DNA of 64,000 nt from Marinospirillum sp035271045 (GCF_035271045.1 NZ_DATESC010000015.1:1-64000), one strand, 5' to 3'. Positions 47,014 to 56,832 are shown, counted from the stretch's first letter. A program made the numbers and translations. Notes: generated from the letters alone by a model not told the origin.

Positions 47014-47050
47014 AAAAGGTCGGGCACTTAAAGTGATCCGACCTTTTTAT
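47014..47050. terminator. Bidirectional terminator between the DAHP synthase and DUF5610 genes
   Basis: Stem AAAGGTCGG/CCGACCTTT with an inner CACT/AGTG pairing, preceded by an A run and followed by TTTTTAT, so it can end transcripts from both convergent genes. Confidence 0.9.
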
Positions 47051-47080
47051 TAACAACTTATCTAGCACTCACTAAAGTGA

Positions 47081-47806
47081 TTATTCACCAGCCACTTCAG
47101 GCTTAGCACTCGTATCCTCAAACAAAGGCTTATCTTCTGCTTGAGGTTTATCAATGTTCAGCATTTTTTCGCGGAAGGCTTCAAGTTTTTCGAATACAAG
47201 TTTTTGTGTTGTTTCAACAGTCTCTTTTACACCGCCTTCAAAAGCATTAAAACCTTTTAGGATATCAACGGCTTCACCCATACCTTTTTTTAAGGCTGGC
47301 GTAATTAAATTCATATACTTATCAACCACTTCTTCATTACTTAAACTGGCATTTTTTTCTTTAAATGTTTCAAAATAACTGGTTGCACCAGTAATAATAC
47401 GATCCGATGTTTTTTCAGATGACCAGTAATCTTCTTGGCCTTTAATGCCCGACGTTTTATCAACCAGTTTTTGTAAGCTAAAACTGTCATCACCCAATTC
47501 CTTTTTTAGGATGTCTTCAATTGCAATGGTTGTTTCTTGAGCAAGAATACGCATCGCATTACTATCAGCTTTAGTATTCTTACCAAACATAGTATCTAAC
47601 AAGCTTTTCTTATTCGCTAACGCAGTGGCTTCAGCCTGCTTAGTAAATTCAACTTTCTCTTCTTCAGTAAACTTAGTTTTAACATCAGTAGGCTTAGCTT
47701 CGACTTCAGCAGGCTTAGTATCGCCAATTGCTGAATTTTTATTATTAGACGTTTTAGGCGCAAGATTAGATGAAGCATTCGATAAAGAAATGTTTTGAGT
47801 CGACAT
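47081..47806 (-). CDS. DUF5610-domain protein
   Basis: A 241-residue soluble acidic protein. The first about 50 residues are low-complexity with PAEVEAKPTDVKTK repeats; residues about 85-215 fit DUF5610 (helical, with TSDRIITGATSYFETFKEKN and GMGEAVDILKGFNAFEGGV). Function unknown; similar proteins often lie outside defined operons. No signal peptide. It is convergent with the DAHP synthase gene and downstream of pilA on the same strand. Confidence 0.75.
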   Translation of the reverse strand: MSTQNISLSNASSNLAPKTSNNKNSAIGDTKPAEVEAKPTDVKTKFTEEEKVEFTKQAEATALANKKSLLDTMFGKNTKADSNAMRILAQETTIAIEDILKKELGDDSFSLQKLVDKTSGIKGQEDYWSSEKTSDRIITGATSYFETFKEKNASLSNEEVVDKYMNLITPALKKGMGEAVDILKGFNAFEGGVKETVETTQKLVFEKLEAFREKMLNIDKPQAEDKPLFEDTSAKPEVAGE

Positions 47807-47884
47807 AAATATAAACCCCTTAAAAAGTTTTAAAAACTTTAACTGCTTAAATCAAGTATCGGCACAAGGCAGTAAAACTTTAAA

Positions 47885-48280
47885 TTAACCACCACTAACC
47901 GTTTCGCAGCCTTTAATAACAACACCCTCGCCATCACCCGTATCTTTAGCATTAGCGCACGTCCAAACACCGTCTGAAGTACGCGAAAGCGTAATGGCGT
48001 TTTTGGCTAAACTCGACGCAGGTGCAGTACCACCTAAAGTAATACCGCTATTAATAAAAGTATCGCCTAAACTTGTTTCTAAATTAGCATCACTCGTGCC
48101 ACTAAAAATTTCGGCATCAATCACCGTTTGAAAAATTCGTACGGCAGCATAATCAGCCATAACTTGCGCCTTATCAATGTAGCTTTGATATTGAGGCACG
48201 GCTACTGCTGACAAAATACCAATAATGGCAATAACTACCAATAATTCAATTAACGTAAATCCTTGTTGTATCGTTTTCAT
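47885..48280 (-). CDS. pilA: Type IV pilin PilA
   Basis: A 131-residue type IVa pilin. Short leader MKTIQQG, cleavage before FTLIELLVVIAIIGILSAVA with Glu at +5, and two C-terminal cysteines (WTCANAKD and KGCETV) forming the D-region loop. AGGGAG precedes the ATG. Divergent from pilBCD. It is the expected substrate of PilD at 51212. Confidence 0.94.
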   Translation of the reverse strand: MKTIQQGFTLIELLVVIAIIGILSAVAVPQYQSYIDKAQVMADYAAVRIFQTVIDAEIFSGTSDANLETSLGDTFINSGITLGGTAPASSLAKNAITLSRTSDGVWTCANAKDTGDGEGVVIKGCETVSGG

Positions 48281-48366
48281 TTTTGCATCTCCCTAAGATT
48301 AATCTAAGCTAAATACACCACCTGCTAACGCTTAACATTTAGTTCTTAACATAAGGATTTGTTGCC

Positions 48367-50100
48367 ATGCCTAATTTACCTAACATTTCTAATTTACCTA
48401 ATCCTACGGCTTTAAATGCCTTGGCTAGGCGATTAGTCAATGAAGGCTTACTAAATGAACAGCAAGCATTGGTTGCCCAGTCTGAAGCCCAGCAAAAAAA
48501 CCAACTGTTTATTCATTATTTAAGTACTACCAAGCAGATCAACGGTGATTTACTCGCTTTTTTAGTAGCCGAAGAGTTTGGTTTGCCTTATTTAGATTTA
48601 GACACTTTTAACACGCGCTACCTACCAAAAAAAGTAGTTGACGAACAAGTGTTACGCAAGCATCAAGCACTGCCTTTATTGCTTAAAAACAACATTCTTA
48701 ACTTAGCACTGGCAACACCAACCAACCTTGCAGCGCTGGATGAGATTCAATTTCAAACCGGATTAATAATTCATCCCATCATCGTTGCTAAAAACAAATT
48801 GCTTAAAATGCTAGAAACTTCGTTAGAAGCTGATACCAGTACGTTGGATGATTTAGAAAGTATTGAGCTAGAAGCGCAGCAATTGGATAGCGATTTCGTT
48901 AATAATGACGAGGACTTTGCTATAGGCGGAAAGCAAGATGATGCACCGATTATTAAGTTTGTTAACAAAATAATGCTCGATGCGGTGCAACGAGGCGCTT
49001 CTGATATTCACTTTGAGCCATTTGAACACAGCTACCGCATTCGTAGCCGTATTGATGGCATTTTACATGAAATCACACGCCCACCCTTGTCATTACATAG
49101 CAAATTAGCCGCACGCATTAAAGTAATGGCGCGACTTAACATTGCTGAACGTCGCCTACCACAAGATGGCAGTATTAAATTAAAACTGTCTATAACGCGC
49201 AGCTTAGATTTTCGTGTCAATACTTTGCCCACCTTATGGGGCGAAAAAATCGTATTACGCATTTTAGATGGCAATGCCGCCAAACTGGGCATAGAACAAC
49301 TAGGCTTTGAACCTGAACAACAGCGCCTTTATGAAGCAGCTCTTGCTAATCCACACGGTTTAATTCTAGTCACTGGCCCAACTGGGAGCGGTAAAACTGT
49401 CAGTTTGTACACTGGCTTAAATATTTTAAATACACCGCAGCGCAATATAGCCAGTGTTGAAGACCCCATTGAAATCAATATGGAAGGCATTAACCAAGTC
49501 AATGTAAACCCTAAAGTAGGCCTAGATTTTGCTGCTGCTTTACGGGCTTTTTTACGCCAAGATCCCGACGTACTAATGGTGGGTGAAATACGTGACTTAG
49601 AAACCGCTGAAATTGCGATTAAGGCAGCACAAACCGGCCATTTAGTGCTATCAACGCTGCATACCAATTCTGCAGCGGCCACCATTAATCGCCTATTTAA
49701 TATGGGTATTCCTGCTTATAACCTAGCCACGTCTTTACAATTAATTATTGCTCAACGCCTTGCTAGAAAACTTTGTAGAAAATGCAAAATAACCTGCGAC
49801 ACACCGCAATCAGCGTTACTTAAACTGGGGTTTAGCGAACAACAATTAATCAAAAATACCCGCTATAAGGCGCTGGGCTGTGACCAATGCACAGCGGGTT
49901 ATCAAGGCCGTTTAGGTATTTATGAGGTGGTTAAAATCACGCCTGAATTGGCTGATTTAATGCTGCAAGGCGCTGATCCAAGGGCGATAGAAACTAAAGC
50001 ACAGCAGCAAGGTTTTTTTGATTTACGCGCGGCTGGACGTAACAAAGTATTAGCCGGTCTAACCAGTGTTGATGAATTAATCCGTGTAACCATGAACTAA
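48367..50100 (+). CDS. pilB: Type IV pilus assembly ATPase PilB
   Basis: A 577-residue extension ATPase. N-terminal T2SSE_N domain, Walker A GPTGSGKTVSLYTGL, Walker B RQDPDVLMVGEIRDLETAEI, LVLSTLHTNSA, and the zinc-binding KLCRKCK and GCDQCTAGYQGR cysteines. It begins with a short NLPNISNLPNPT repeat. Its stop overlaps the ATG of the pilC frame. Confidence 0.95.
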   Translation: MPNLPNISNLPNPTALNALARRLVNEGLLNEQQALVAQSEAQQKNQLFIHYLSTTKQINGDLLAFLVAEEFGLPYLDLDTFNTRYLPKKVVDEQVLRKHQALPLLLKNNILNLALATPTNLAALDEIQFQTGLIIHPIIVAKNKLLKMLETSLEADTSTLDDLESIELEAQQLDSDFVNNDEDFAIGGKQDDAPIIKFVNKIMLDAVQRGASDIHFEPFEHSYRIRSRIDGILHEITRPPLSLHSKLAARIKVMARLNIAERRLPQDGSIKLKLSITRSLDFRVNTLPTLWGEKIVLRILDGNAAKLGIEQLGFEPEQQRLYEAALANPHGLILVTGPTGSGKTVSLYTGLNILNTPQRNIASVEDPIEINMEGINQVNVNPKVGLDFAAALRAFLRQDPDVLMVGEIRDLETAEIAIKAAQTGHLVLSTLHTNSAAATINRLFNMGIPAYNLATSLQLIIAQRLARKLCRKCKITCDTPQSALLKLGFSEQQLIKNTRYKALGCDQCTAGYQGRLGIYEVVKITPELADLMLQGADPRAIETKAQQQGFFDLRAAGRNKVLAGLTSVDELIRVTMN

Positions 50101-50129
50101 TGAAAATAAAGAACAAAGGACTGACTAAA

Positions 50130-51215
50130 ATGACTAAAAAACCGCATAAAACTCATGTATTTAACTTAACCTTGGGCAATAAAATTGTTACCCGCGATAT
50201 AGCGATCTTTTCACGCCAACTCGCCACCATGATTAAAGCGGGTGTACCAATGGTACAAGCTTTTTCAATAGCCATTGAAGGGCAAACTAAACCCAGTATG
50301 CGCTCTTTATTAATGCATTTACGTGACCAAATTACAGCCGGTATGCCAGTCGCTCAAGCGCTGCGTAAACACCCTAAAGTATTTGATGCACTGTTTTGTA
50401 GCTTAGTTGAAGCGGGTGAAAATTCTGGCACACTAGACACCATGTTAGAACGCGTTGCACTTTATAAAGAACGCATGGAATCGTTAAAAAACAAAATTAA
50501 AAAAGCCCTGTATTACCCTGTTTTTGTGCTACTCATTGGCTTGGGTGTTTCGGCTTTACTGCTGATTAAGGTCGTTCCAGAATTTGAAAAAATGTTTGCT
50601 GGTTTTGGTGCCGATTTACCTGCTTTTACCCAGCTAGTCGTCAATATGTCGCGCTTTATGCAGGCATGGGGGCATCTAGTATTAGGCGGCATGATGGCTT
50701 TAATTTATAGTATTTCAATGCTAAAAAGGCGCTACCCTAGCGTTAACTTACGCTTAAACCGCTGGGCGCTGCGCTTACCGATTATGGGTCAACTGCTGCA
50801 TAAATCCTCGGTAGCACGTTTTGCACGCACACTGGCAACGTCTTTTATGGCAGGTGTCACTTTAGTGGATGCTTTAGAAGCAGCAGGCAAATCAACCGGC
50901 AATGTTATTTATAATCGCCATGTACAACAAATACGCAAAGACGTTTCTATCGGTCAACCATTAAATTTTGCTATGCGTAATGGACAACTATTTCCAACTA
51001 TGGTTAACCAAATGGTGGCTATTGGTGAAGAATCTGGCGCATTAGACACGATGCTATCTAAAGTGGCTGATTTTTATGAAGAAGAAGTGAATAATTTGGT
51101 GGAAAGCATGACCAGTCTATTAGAACCCTTGGTGATTGTGTTACTAGGAATCATTGTTGGCGGTTTGGTAATTGCCATGTACCTACCCATTTTTCAAATG
51201 GGTAGTATTTTATGA
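50130..51215 (+). CDS. pilC: Type IV pilus inner membrane platform protein PilC
   Basis: A 361-residue polytopic platform protein with two T2SSF domains (FSRQLATMIKAGVPMVQAFS and FARTLATSFMAGVTLVDALE) and three membrane helices. The start at 50130 has AAGGA upstream; an ATG overlapping the pilB stop at 50100 lacks one. The stop overlaps the pilD start by 4 nt. Confidence 0.95.
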   Translation: MTKKPHKTHVFNLTLGNKIVTRDIAIFSRQLATMIKAGVPMVQAFSIAIEGQTKPSMRSLLMHLRDQITAGMPVAQALRKHPKVFDALFCSLVEAGENSGTLDTMLERVALYKERMESLKNKIKKALYYPVFVLLIGLGVSALLLIKVVPEFEKMFAGFGADLPAFTQLVVNMSRFMQAWGHLVLGGMMALIYSISMLKRRYPSVNLRLNRWALRLPIMGQLLHKSSVARFARTLATSFMAGVTLVDALEAAGKSTGNVIYNRHVQQIRKDVSIGQPLNFAMRNGQLFPTMVNQMVAIGEESGALDTMLSKVADFYEEEVNNLVESMTSLLEPLVIVLLGIIVGGLVIAMYLPIFQMGSIL

Positions 51216-52081
51216 ACCTAGATTCTATAAAGCAAAGCTTGAGCTTGTGGCCGACCGAGCTTTGGTTGCTGTTTATAACTCTGCTGGGCTTGGTGCTGGC
51301 AAGTTTTATTAACGTGGTTATTTACCGTTTACCCTTAATTTTACGCCGTGAATGGGGCGAAACAAATTTGCCAGAAATCTCACTTAGCTGGCCTTCGTCC
51401 CACTGCCCTAAGTGTAAAACCCCTTTAAGCTGGAGACACAACTTGCCTTTAGTTAGTTGGTTAATTCAGCAAGGCTGCTGTGTTAAGTGCAAACAGAAAA
51501 TCTCGCTGCAATACCCACTGGTGGAACTGGCCGGTGGTAGTTTGGCTTTATTAATTGCTTGGCGCTTTGGCGCTAATTTAAGCAGTTTAGTTTATTTAGG
51601 TTTTGCTTTAAGCCTTTTAGCCTTAGCAGTGATAGACGCACAAACCCAATTATTACCCGATAAAATTACCCTTCCCTTAGTTTGGGCGGGACTAACTTGG
51701 CATTGGGTCTTTTCTTCTAGCCAAATGTTTGACCAAGCCTTTTTAGGCGCTTTGTTGGGTTATTTATCCTTATGGAGTTTGTTCTGGGTCTTTAAGCTAT
51801 TAACTGGGCGTGAAGGCATGGGTTATGGCGATTTTAAACTGCTTGCCGCTATCGGTGCTTGGTTAGGCGCACCCGCTTTAGTACCCGTAGTTATGCTGGC
51901 TTCTATATCAGGTTTGTTAGTGGCGTTAGTTTTAAAGCTAAATGCTAAATGGCAAGGGCAGGCTTTACCCTTTGGCCCGCATCTAGTGATTGGCTGTTTA
52001 GTGTTGTTAATTGGTGGGCAAGAGTTAGCAGGCTGGTTAGGTTTGGGTGCTTGGTTAGAAATTACTAGCTGGGCGTTTTAG
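51212..52081 (+). CDS. pilD: Prepilin peptidase/N-methyltransferase PilD (GspO)
   Basis: A 289-residue inner-membrane aspartic protease. The zinc-binding HCPKCKTPL and GCCVKCKQK cysteine pairs sit in the N-terminal domain; catalytic aspartates in AVIDAQTQLLPD and GYGDFKLLAAIGAWLG. No gspO gene is in the gsp operon, so this enzyme probably processes both PilA and the GspG-K pseudopilins. Confidence 0.95.
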   Translation: MNLDSIKQSLSLWPTELWLLFITLLGLVLASFINVVIYRLPLILRREWGETNLPEISLSWPSSHCPKCKTPLSWRHNLPLVSWLIQQGCCVKCKQKISLQYPLVELAGGSLALLIAWRFGANLSSLVYLGFALSLLALAVIDAQTQLLPDKITLPLVWAGLTWHWVFSSSQMFDQAFLGALLGYLSLWSLFWVFKLLTGREGMGYGDFKLLAAIGAWLGAPALVPVVMLASISGLLVALVLKLNAKWQGQALPFGPHLVIGCLVLLIGGQELAGWLGLGAWLEITSWAF

Positions 52082-52082
52082 G

Positions 52083-53405
52083 TTAATTTTTGGCTTGGTC
52101 ATCTAACTGCCTTAAATAACGCATTTTCTCTGCAATTTTTATTTCTAGCCCTCTTTCTACAGGCTGATAAAAGCTGCTGTCTTCTAGCTGCTGGGGCAAA
52201 TAAACTTCACCAGCGGCATAGCCTTGCGGTTCATCGTGCGCATAACGGTACTCTTGACCATAGCCCAAGTCAGACATTAAATTAGTGGGTGCATTTCTTA
52301 GGTGTAAAGGCACTTCATAACTAGGCGTGCTTTTAACAGTTTTCATAGCGGCATTATAAGCCTTGTAAACGGCATTCGACTTGGGCGCTACCGCCAAATA
52401 AACCAGCGCATGGGCGATGGCTAATTCACCTTCTGGACTGCCTAAACGGGTTTGCACATCCCATGCATTTAAAGCCAATTGCACGCCTCTTGGGTCAGCA
52501 TTGCCGATATCTTCACTGGCCATGCGAACCACACGGCGGGCGATATAGAGTGGGTCGCAACCGCCATCGAGCATACGGCAAAACCAATAAAGCGTCGCAT
52601 CGGGTGATGAACCCCTAACCGATTTATGCAAGGCTGAAATTTGGTCGTAAAACTGCTCACCACCTTTATCAAAACGTCTCAGACTTTCTTGTACTACTTC
52701 GGCAACCGTAGCAGCGCTTATTACGCCTTCTTTGGCTAAGTCAGCGGCTATTTCTAAAAAATTCAGTGCTCGACGTGCATCCCCATCGGCAGCAGCGGCC
52801 AACAGCTGTAGGCTGTCTTCAGTAACGCTTAGCTGTTGTGCCCCTAGCCCATACTCAGAATCAGTTAGTGCCTTGCTTAACAAGCCTTCTAGCACTTCTG
52901 CAGAAATGGGCTTTAACACATAAACTCTGGCACGGGATAAAAGCGCTGAATTTAATTCAAACGAAGGGTTTTCAGTGGTAGCGCCTATAAAGATGAACGT
53001 ACCGTCTTCTATAAAAGGTAAAAATGCATCTTGCTGCGACTTATTAAAGCGGTGTACTTCATCCACAAAAAGCAGTGTGGGCTTATTGCTAAAACGGCGT
53101 TTTTCTTGTGCTTCGTTTACTGCTTCTCGAATTTCTTTTACACCGCTCATGACTGCTGAAAGGCTAGTAAAACTTAAGCCAGCCAGTTCCGCCAACAAGC
53201 GAGCTAAGGTAGTTTTGCCAACCCCAGGTGGCCCCCATAAAATCATCGAATGCAACTGACCGGCTTCTAAGGCTTGGCGTAGTGATTTGTCTTTGCCTAA
53301 CAGGTGCTCTTGACCTAGGTAGTCATCAAGTTTACGTGGGCGCATTCTTGCAGCTAGCGGTTGCCAAGCAAGATTAGGCTTATCTGCAAACAAATCGTCT
53401 AGCAT
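52083..53405 (-). CDS. rarA: Replication-associated recombination protein RarA
   Basis: A 440-residue AAA+ ATPase related to clamp loaders, acting at stalled forks. Walker A LWGPPGVGKTTLARLLA, Walker B LLFVDEVHRFNKSQQDAFLP, sensor GATTENPSFELNSALLSR, and the C-terminal tetramerisation domain. Third gene of ftsK-lolA-rarA, the usual gammaproteobacterial order; 2 nt after lolA. Confidence 0.95.
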   Translation of the reverse strand: MLDDLFADKPNLAWQPLAARMRPRKLDDYLGQEHLLGKDKSLRQALEAGQLHSMILWGPPGVGKTTLARLLAELAGLSFTSLSAVMSGVKEIREAVNEAQEKRRFSNKPTLLFVDEVHRFNKSQQDAFLPFIEDGTFIFIGATTENPSFELNSALLSRARVYVLKPISAEVLEGLLSKALTDSEYGLGAQQLSVTEDSLQLLAAAADGDARRALNFLEIAADLAKEGVISAATVAEVVQESLRRFDKGGEQFYDQISALHKSVRGSSPDATLYWFCRMLDGGCDPLYIARRVVRMASEDIGNADPRGVQLALNAWDVQTRLGSPEGELAIAHALVYLAVAPKSNAVYKAYNAAMKTVKSTPSYEVPLHLRNAPTNLMSDLGYGQEYRYAHDEPQGYAAGEVYLPQQLEDSSFYQPVERGLEIKIAEKMRYLRQLDDQAKN

Positions 53406-53407
53406 GA

Positions 53408-54052
53408 CTATTCCTGAATCACATCCACATGAGGCGGTACTTCAAATTCAAATATTTGGTTATCAAGCGGCTGGTTAAACTGCGTAATGGTTAAATCAAC
53501 ACGGGTTTTTTGACCTAGGCTATCGGTTAGCTGTAGGGCGCTAATACGTCCTTCGACAAAGTCTAAGCTAAGCTCTTCAAACAGGCTGTCTTGCTGTAGG
53601 GGTATTAAATCAAACACCACTCGCTTTCCTGTTTCAGTTGCATTAATAGAAAAATGCTTGGTTAAATCACTCGCTTCACCCGACAAAATAATGGCTGGGC
53701 TTTGAGTTGAACGTTCATCTAGGGTTTGAATGGTGACTTGCTCTAAATCAGGATCATAAACCCATAAAGTTGTGCCATTAGAAACTAAAACCTGTGGGAA
53801 GGGTTGTTCGGTGCTCCAATAAAAACGCCCTGGTTTTGCTAAGCGCATAGAGCCTTGTGCCTCTTGCAGGCGTTGCCCACGCGCATCAATCGTTAGCTGT
53901 TTAAAATGGCCTTCCAGCGTTTGCATTGCTTGTAGATAGCCTTGTAATTTTTCAGCAGCATCGGACTTTTCAGCAAAAAGATGCCCACTTAACATCATTA
54001 ACAGCAGCAGCATTAACGCTAGACTTATTTTTTTAAACATTTTTTGAAGCAT
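53408..54052 (-). CDS. lolA: Outer-membrane lipoprotein carrier LolA
   Basis: A 214-residue periplasmic chaperone with a signal peptide (LALMLLLLMMLSGHLFA) that moves lipoproteins to LolB. Typical GHFKQLTID and PGRFYWSTEQPF segments. The ATG at 54052 follows AGGG; one at 54040 is an alternative. Between the short ftsK gene and rarA. Confidence 0.93.
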   Translation of the reverse strand: MLQKMFKKISLALMLLLLMMLSGHLFAEKSDAAEKLQGYLQAMQTLEGHFKQLTIDARGQRLQEAQGSMRLAKPGRFYWSTEQPFPQVLVSNGTTLWVYDPDLEQVTIQTLDERSTQSPAIILSGEASDLTKHFSINATETGKRVVFDLIPLQQDSLFEELSLDFVEGRISALQLTDSLGQKTRVDLTITQFNQPLDNQIFEFEVPPHVDVIQE

Positions 54053-54064
54053 AAGAAAGCCCTT

Positions 54065-54976
54065 TTAGTGACTGGATGGTTTAGACGACAAAAAACTTAG
54101 CAATTGACGTTGCCCATTAGATTGAAGTGGCGAAATTAAACCTTTTTTTTCCATACGGTCAATTAAGCCAGCGGCTGTGTCGTAATCTAACTCAAAATGC
54201 CTTTGTAAAACAGAAACAGAAGCCCGACGGCTTTCAAAAATAAATGCCAAAGCAGCGGCATACAACTGATCCTCTGTTTGCTTGTTACTGATAAAGTCAA
54301 CAGGTGAATAGTTGTCAGTTAATTCAGTGGTATTAGTTAAACTCGATTCTACTGGTGTTATTTCAGGCGGGTTAGATAAACTAAAATGCACCCAATAATC
54401 AGTTATTTTTTTTGATTGCTGTATTAAAAAGTAACCTACCTCATCCATTATTGTTAACCAAGACCAGCCGCTAATTAAAGACAGTCCTAATAAAACATGA
54501 CCGAAAAAAAATAAAGCTACACCCAAAGGGCTAAATAAAGGTCTAACTAAAGCGGCTAAACTTTCACCCAAAATACCCCCCGCACCATAAGGAAGTTCTG
54601 GTGCAAAAGAATGACCAGAGGAAAGAGCGGTTGTGCCAACCATTAACAACACAAAACCTAAGCAACGAATGGAAGGAATAAAAGGATTCCAATTAGCTTT
54701 TTGCCAAGGCTTATAAAAAATTTGTACCGCAAGGTAAATAAGTATGATAACGAACAACCAAGCAGCAACACCTGCCAAGGAGAAAAGAAAATCAGCTAAC
54801 CAAGAGCCCGCTAATCCCATTAGATTATTGGCAATCGGCAGACTTACACCATTCCAACCCGAATCAGCTGAATGAAAGCTAAACAGCACCAGCAACAGCA
54901 GTAAAGCCACCAAAAGTAACAATAGAACACTGACTTCGTGCAGCGCTTTTATTAATTTAATGAAAAGCTGGGGCAT
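54065..54976 (-). CDS. Motor-less FtsK: four-helix membrane domain fused to gamma domain
   Basis: A 303-residue protein at the normal ftsK position. Residues about 10-195 form the FtsK N-terminal membrane domain with four helices (for example LLLLLVALLLLLVLFSF and PLGVALFFFGHVLLGL, the latter following the YGAGGILGESLAALVRPLFS segment). A linker of about 45 residues leads to the FtsK gamma winged helix (about 236-297, with FIFESRRASVSVLQRHFELD and GLIDRMEKKGLISPLQSNG). The entire alpha/beta motor, with Walker A and B motifs, is missing; ordinary FtsK is about 770 residues or more. Frame is intact and lolA follows 12 nt later. Division support or XerCD activation without pumping is possible. 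Confidence 0.9.
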   Translation of the reverse strand: MPQLFIKLIKALHEVSVLLLLLVALLLLLVLFSFHSADSGWNGVSLPIANNLMGLAGSWLADFLFSLAGVAAWLFVIILIYLAVQIFYKPWQKANWNPFIPSIRCLGFVLLMVGTTALSSGHSFAPELPYGAGGILGESLAALVRPLFSPLGVALFFFGHVLLGLSLISGWSWLTIMDEVGYFLIQQSKKITDYWVHFSLSNPPEITPVESSLTNTTELTDNYSPVDFISNKQTEDQLYAAALAFIFESRRASVSVLQRHFELDYDTAAGLIDRMEKKGLISPLQSNGQRQLLSFLSSKPSSH

Positions 54977-55083
54977 GATTAAAAAAACCTACGGCTTGTT
55001 GCTAAGTGAGATAAAGTCTTATGATCGTATTTTTCTTAATGGATTTTTTATTATATAACAACTAATAGGTAGCAGGATCATTC

Positions 55084-55755
55084 ATGCTTGAAATTTGGCA
55101 ACTTGATAAAACACTTTGGTTTCCTTCGCCTAACTTAGCCTTAAAAGAACCTAATGGACTACTGGCTTTTGGCGGTGACTTGTCACCTGAACGTCTATTA
55201 CTGGCTTATGAGCAGGGAATTTTCCCTTGGTTTAATGAAGACGAACCACCCCTTTGGTGGTCACCTGCACCACGCATGGTACTTTATCCAACCGACATTA
55301 AAATAAGTCGCAGTTTAAATAAACGCTTAAAACGTGAAGAATTCCAAATAAGTTTTGATACCTGCTTTGCACAAGTCATTAACCAGTGTGCTATTTCACG
55401 CCAAGCCACAACAGGTACTTGGATTAGCGCCGACATTCAAACAGCCTACAACCAATTACACCAACAAGGCTACGCCCATTCGGTGGAAGTTTGGCAAGAT
55501 AAACAGCTTGTTGGCGGACTGTATGGTTTAGCTTTGGGTGGTATTTTTTTTGGTGAATCCATGTTTAGTAAAGTAAGCGATGCCTCTAAAATCGCTTTAG
55601 TAAAGTTAAGCCAACATTTACAGCAGCAGGGTTTTAGCTTGATTGACTGCCAAGTTTATAGCGATCATTTAGCCAGCCTAGGCGCTGCACAAATTAGCCG
55701 TGAACTTTTTTTACACACTTTGGCTGAAGCAACCGCTGCTAACATTTATTTTTAA
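55084..55755 (+). CDS. aat: Leucyl/phenylalanyl-tRNA-protein transferase Aat
   Basis: A 223-residue enzyme adding Leu or Phe to N-terminal Arg/Lys, creating N-degrons for ClpS. Motifs LAFGGDLSPERLLLAYEQGI, FPWFNE and WWSPAPRMVL, and GGLYGLALGGIFFGESMFS are present. AGGA upstream. First of two consecutive transferase genes. Confidence 0.95.
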   Translation: MLEIWQLDKTLWFPSPNLALKEPNGLLAFGGDLSPERLLLAYEQGIFPWFNEDEPPLWWSPAPRMVLYPTDIKISRSLNKRLKREEFQISFDTCFAQVINQCAISRQATTGTWISADIQTAYNQLHQQGYAHSVEVWQDKQLVGGLYGLALGGIFFGESMFSKVSDASKIALVKLSQHLQQQGFSLIDCQVYSDHLASLGAAQISRELFLHTLAEATAANIYF

Positions 55756-55782
55756 GGTCAACGTTTAAAGGGGTATTGGCAA

Positions 55783-56511
55783 ATGAGCACACTTAACTCG
55801 CAAGCCGTTGCACTGCGGTTTTACCAGACGCAGCCTCATGCTTGCAGTTATTTGGATAACCAAGAAGCCGTTACGCTATTTTTAGATCCAGATCAAAAAG
55901 TAACGGCAGAAATTTATGATGTGCTAACACAGGCCGGTTTTCGGCGCAGCGGTCAGCATCTGTATCGTCCTCAATGCAACGCCTGTGATGCCTGTAAATC
56001 GGTTAGAGTTAAGGTGGCTGATTTTCAGCCTTCACGCCAACAACGTAGGACTTTTAAACGCAATCAAGATTTAAGTTCGACAGTAGTGTCTACGGATTTT
56101 AACGAAGAACACTATCAACTTTATGAACGTTATTTAAACAGCCGCCATGCCGATGGAGATATGCACCCAGCCACTAAAGAGCAGTTCTGTAGTTTCTTAC
56201 TGGTGGATCAAAGTGGGTCTAACTTAGTTGAGTTTCGTGATGCTAGTGGTAAATTAGTGGCGGTTGCGGCCATTGATAAACTACAAGATGGCTTATCAGC
56301 CATTTATACTTTTTTTGATCCGCAAGAAAAAAACCGCAGCTTGGGTGTTTTTGCTATACTCTGGCAGCTAAAGCAAGCAGCTGAAATGCAATTACCCTAT
56401 CTTTATCTAGGTTATTGGATTAAAGCTTGTCGAAAAATGAACTATAAGCAAGACTATCAGCCACTAGAAATACGTCATCAACAAATGTGGCAGCCCTTCA
56501 ACGAAAACTAA
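55783..56511 (+). CDS. bpt: Aspartate/glutamate leucyltransferase Bpt
   Basis: A 242-residue ATE-fold transferase (Bpt type) that in gammaproteobacteria adds Leu to N-terminal Asp/Glu. Cysteines in CNACDACKSVRV, then RRTFKRNQDL and YWIKACRKMNYK. Lies 27 nt after aat. Confidence 0.93.
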   Translation: MSTLNSQAVALRFYQTQPHACSYLDNQEAVTLFLDPDQKVTAEIYDVLTQAGFRRSGQHLYRPQCNACDACKSVRVKVADFQPSRQQRRTFKRNQDLSSTVVSTDFNEEHYQLYERYLNSRHADGDMHPATKEQFCSFLLVDQSGSNLVEFRDASGKLVAVAAIDKLQDGLSAIYTFFDPQEKNRSLGVFAILWQLKQAAEMQLPYLYLGYWIKACRKMNYKQDYQPLEIRHQQMWQPFNEN

Positions 56512-56613
56512 ATTAGTTACTATTATTCCACTTATCCGCTTTGTTTTTGCTCTTTTTGAAAAAATGAGGCAAAATGCACGCGGTTTTTTCAAATAAATAG
56601 AGGTTTATGCCGA

Positions 56614-56832
56614 ATGGCAAAAGAAGATCATATTGAAATGGAAGGTGTTATTATCGACACTTTACCTAATACCATGTTCCGTGTAGAACTAGAAAACGGT
56701 CACGTTTTGACTGCCCACATTTCTGGCAAGATGCGTAAAAATTACATCCGTATTCTTACTGGCGATAAGGTTAAAGTTGAGCTATCACCTTACGACCTGA
56801 CTAAAGGCCGTATTACTTACCGCGCTCGCTAA
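56614..56832 (+). CDS. infA: Translation initiation factor IF-1
   Basis: A 72-residue OB-fold protein matching the canonical length, with KEDHIEMEGVIIDTLPNTMF, VLTAHISGKMRKNYIRIL and DLTKGRITYR. GAGG upstream. Its position near clpA and bpt is conserved in gammaproteobacteria. Confidence 0.97.
   Translation: MAKEDHIEMEGVIIDTLPNTMFRVELENGHVLTAHISGKMRKNYIRILTGDKVKVELSPYDLTKGRITYRAR

Noticed and set aside
48281..48366. Sigma-54 promoter upstream of pilA
   Set aside because: A GG and a GC are present on the minus strand, but their spacing is 11 or 8 and not 10, and the flanking bases do not match TGGCAC-TTGC.
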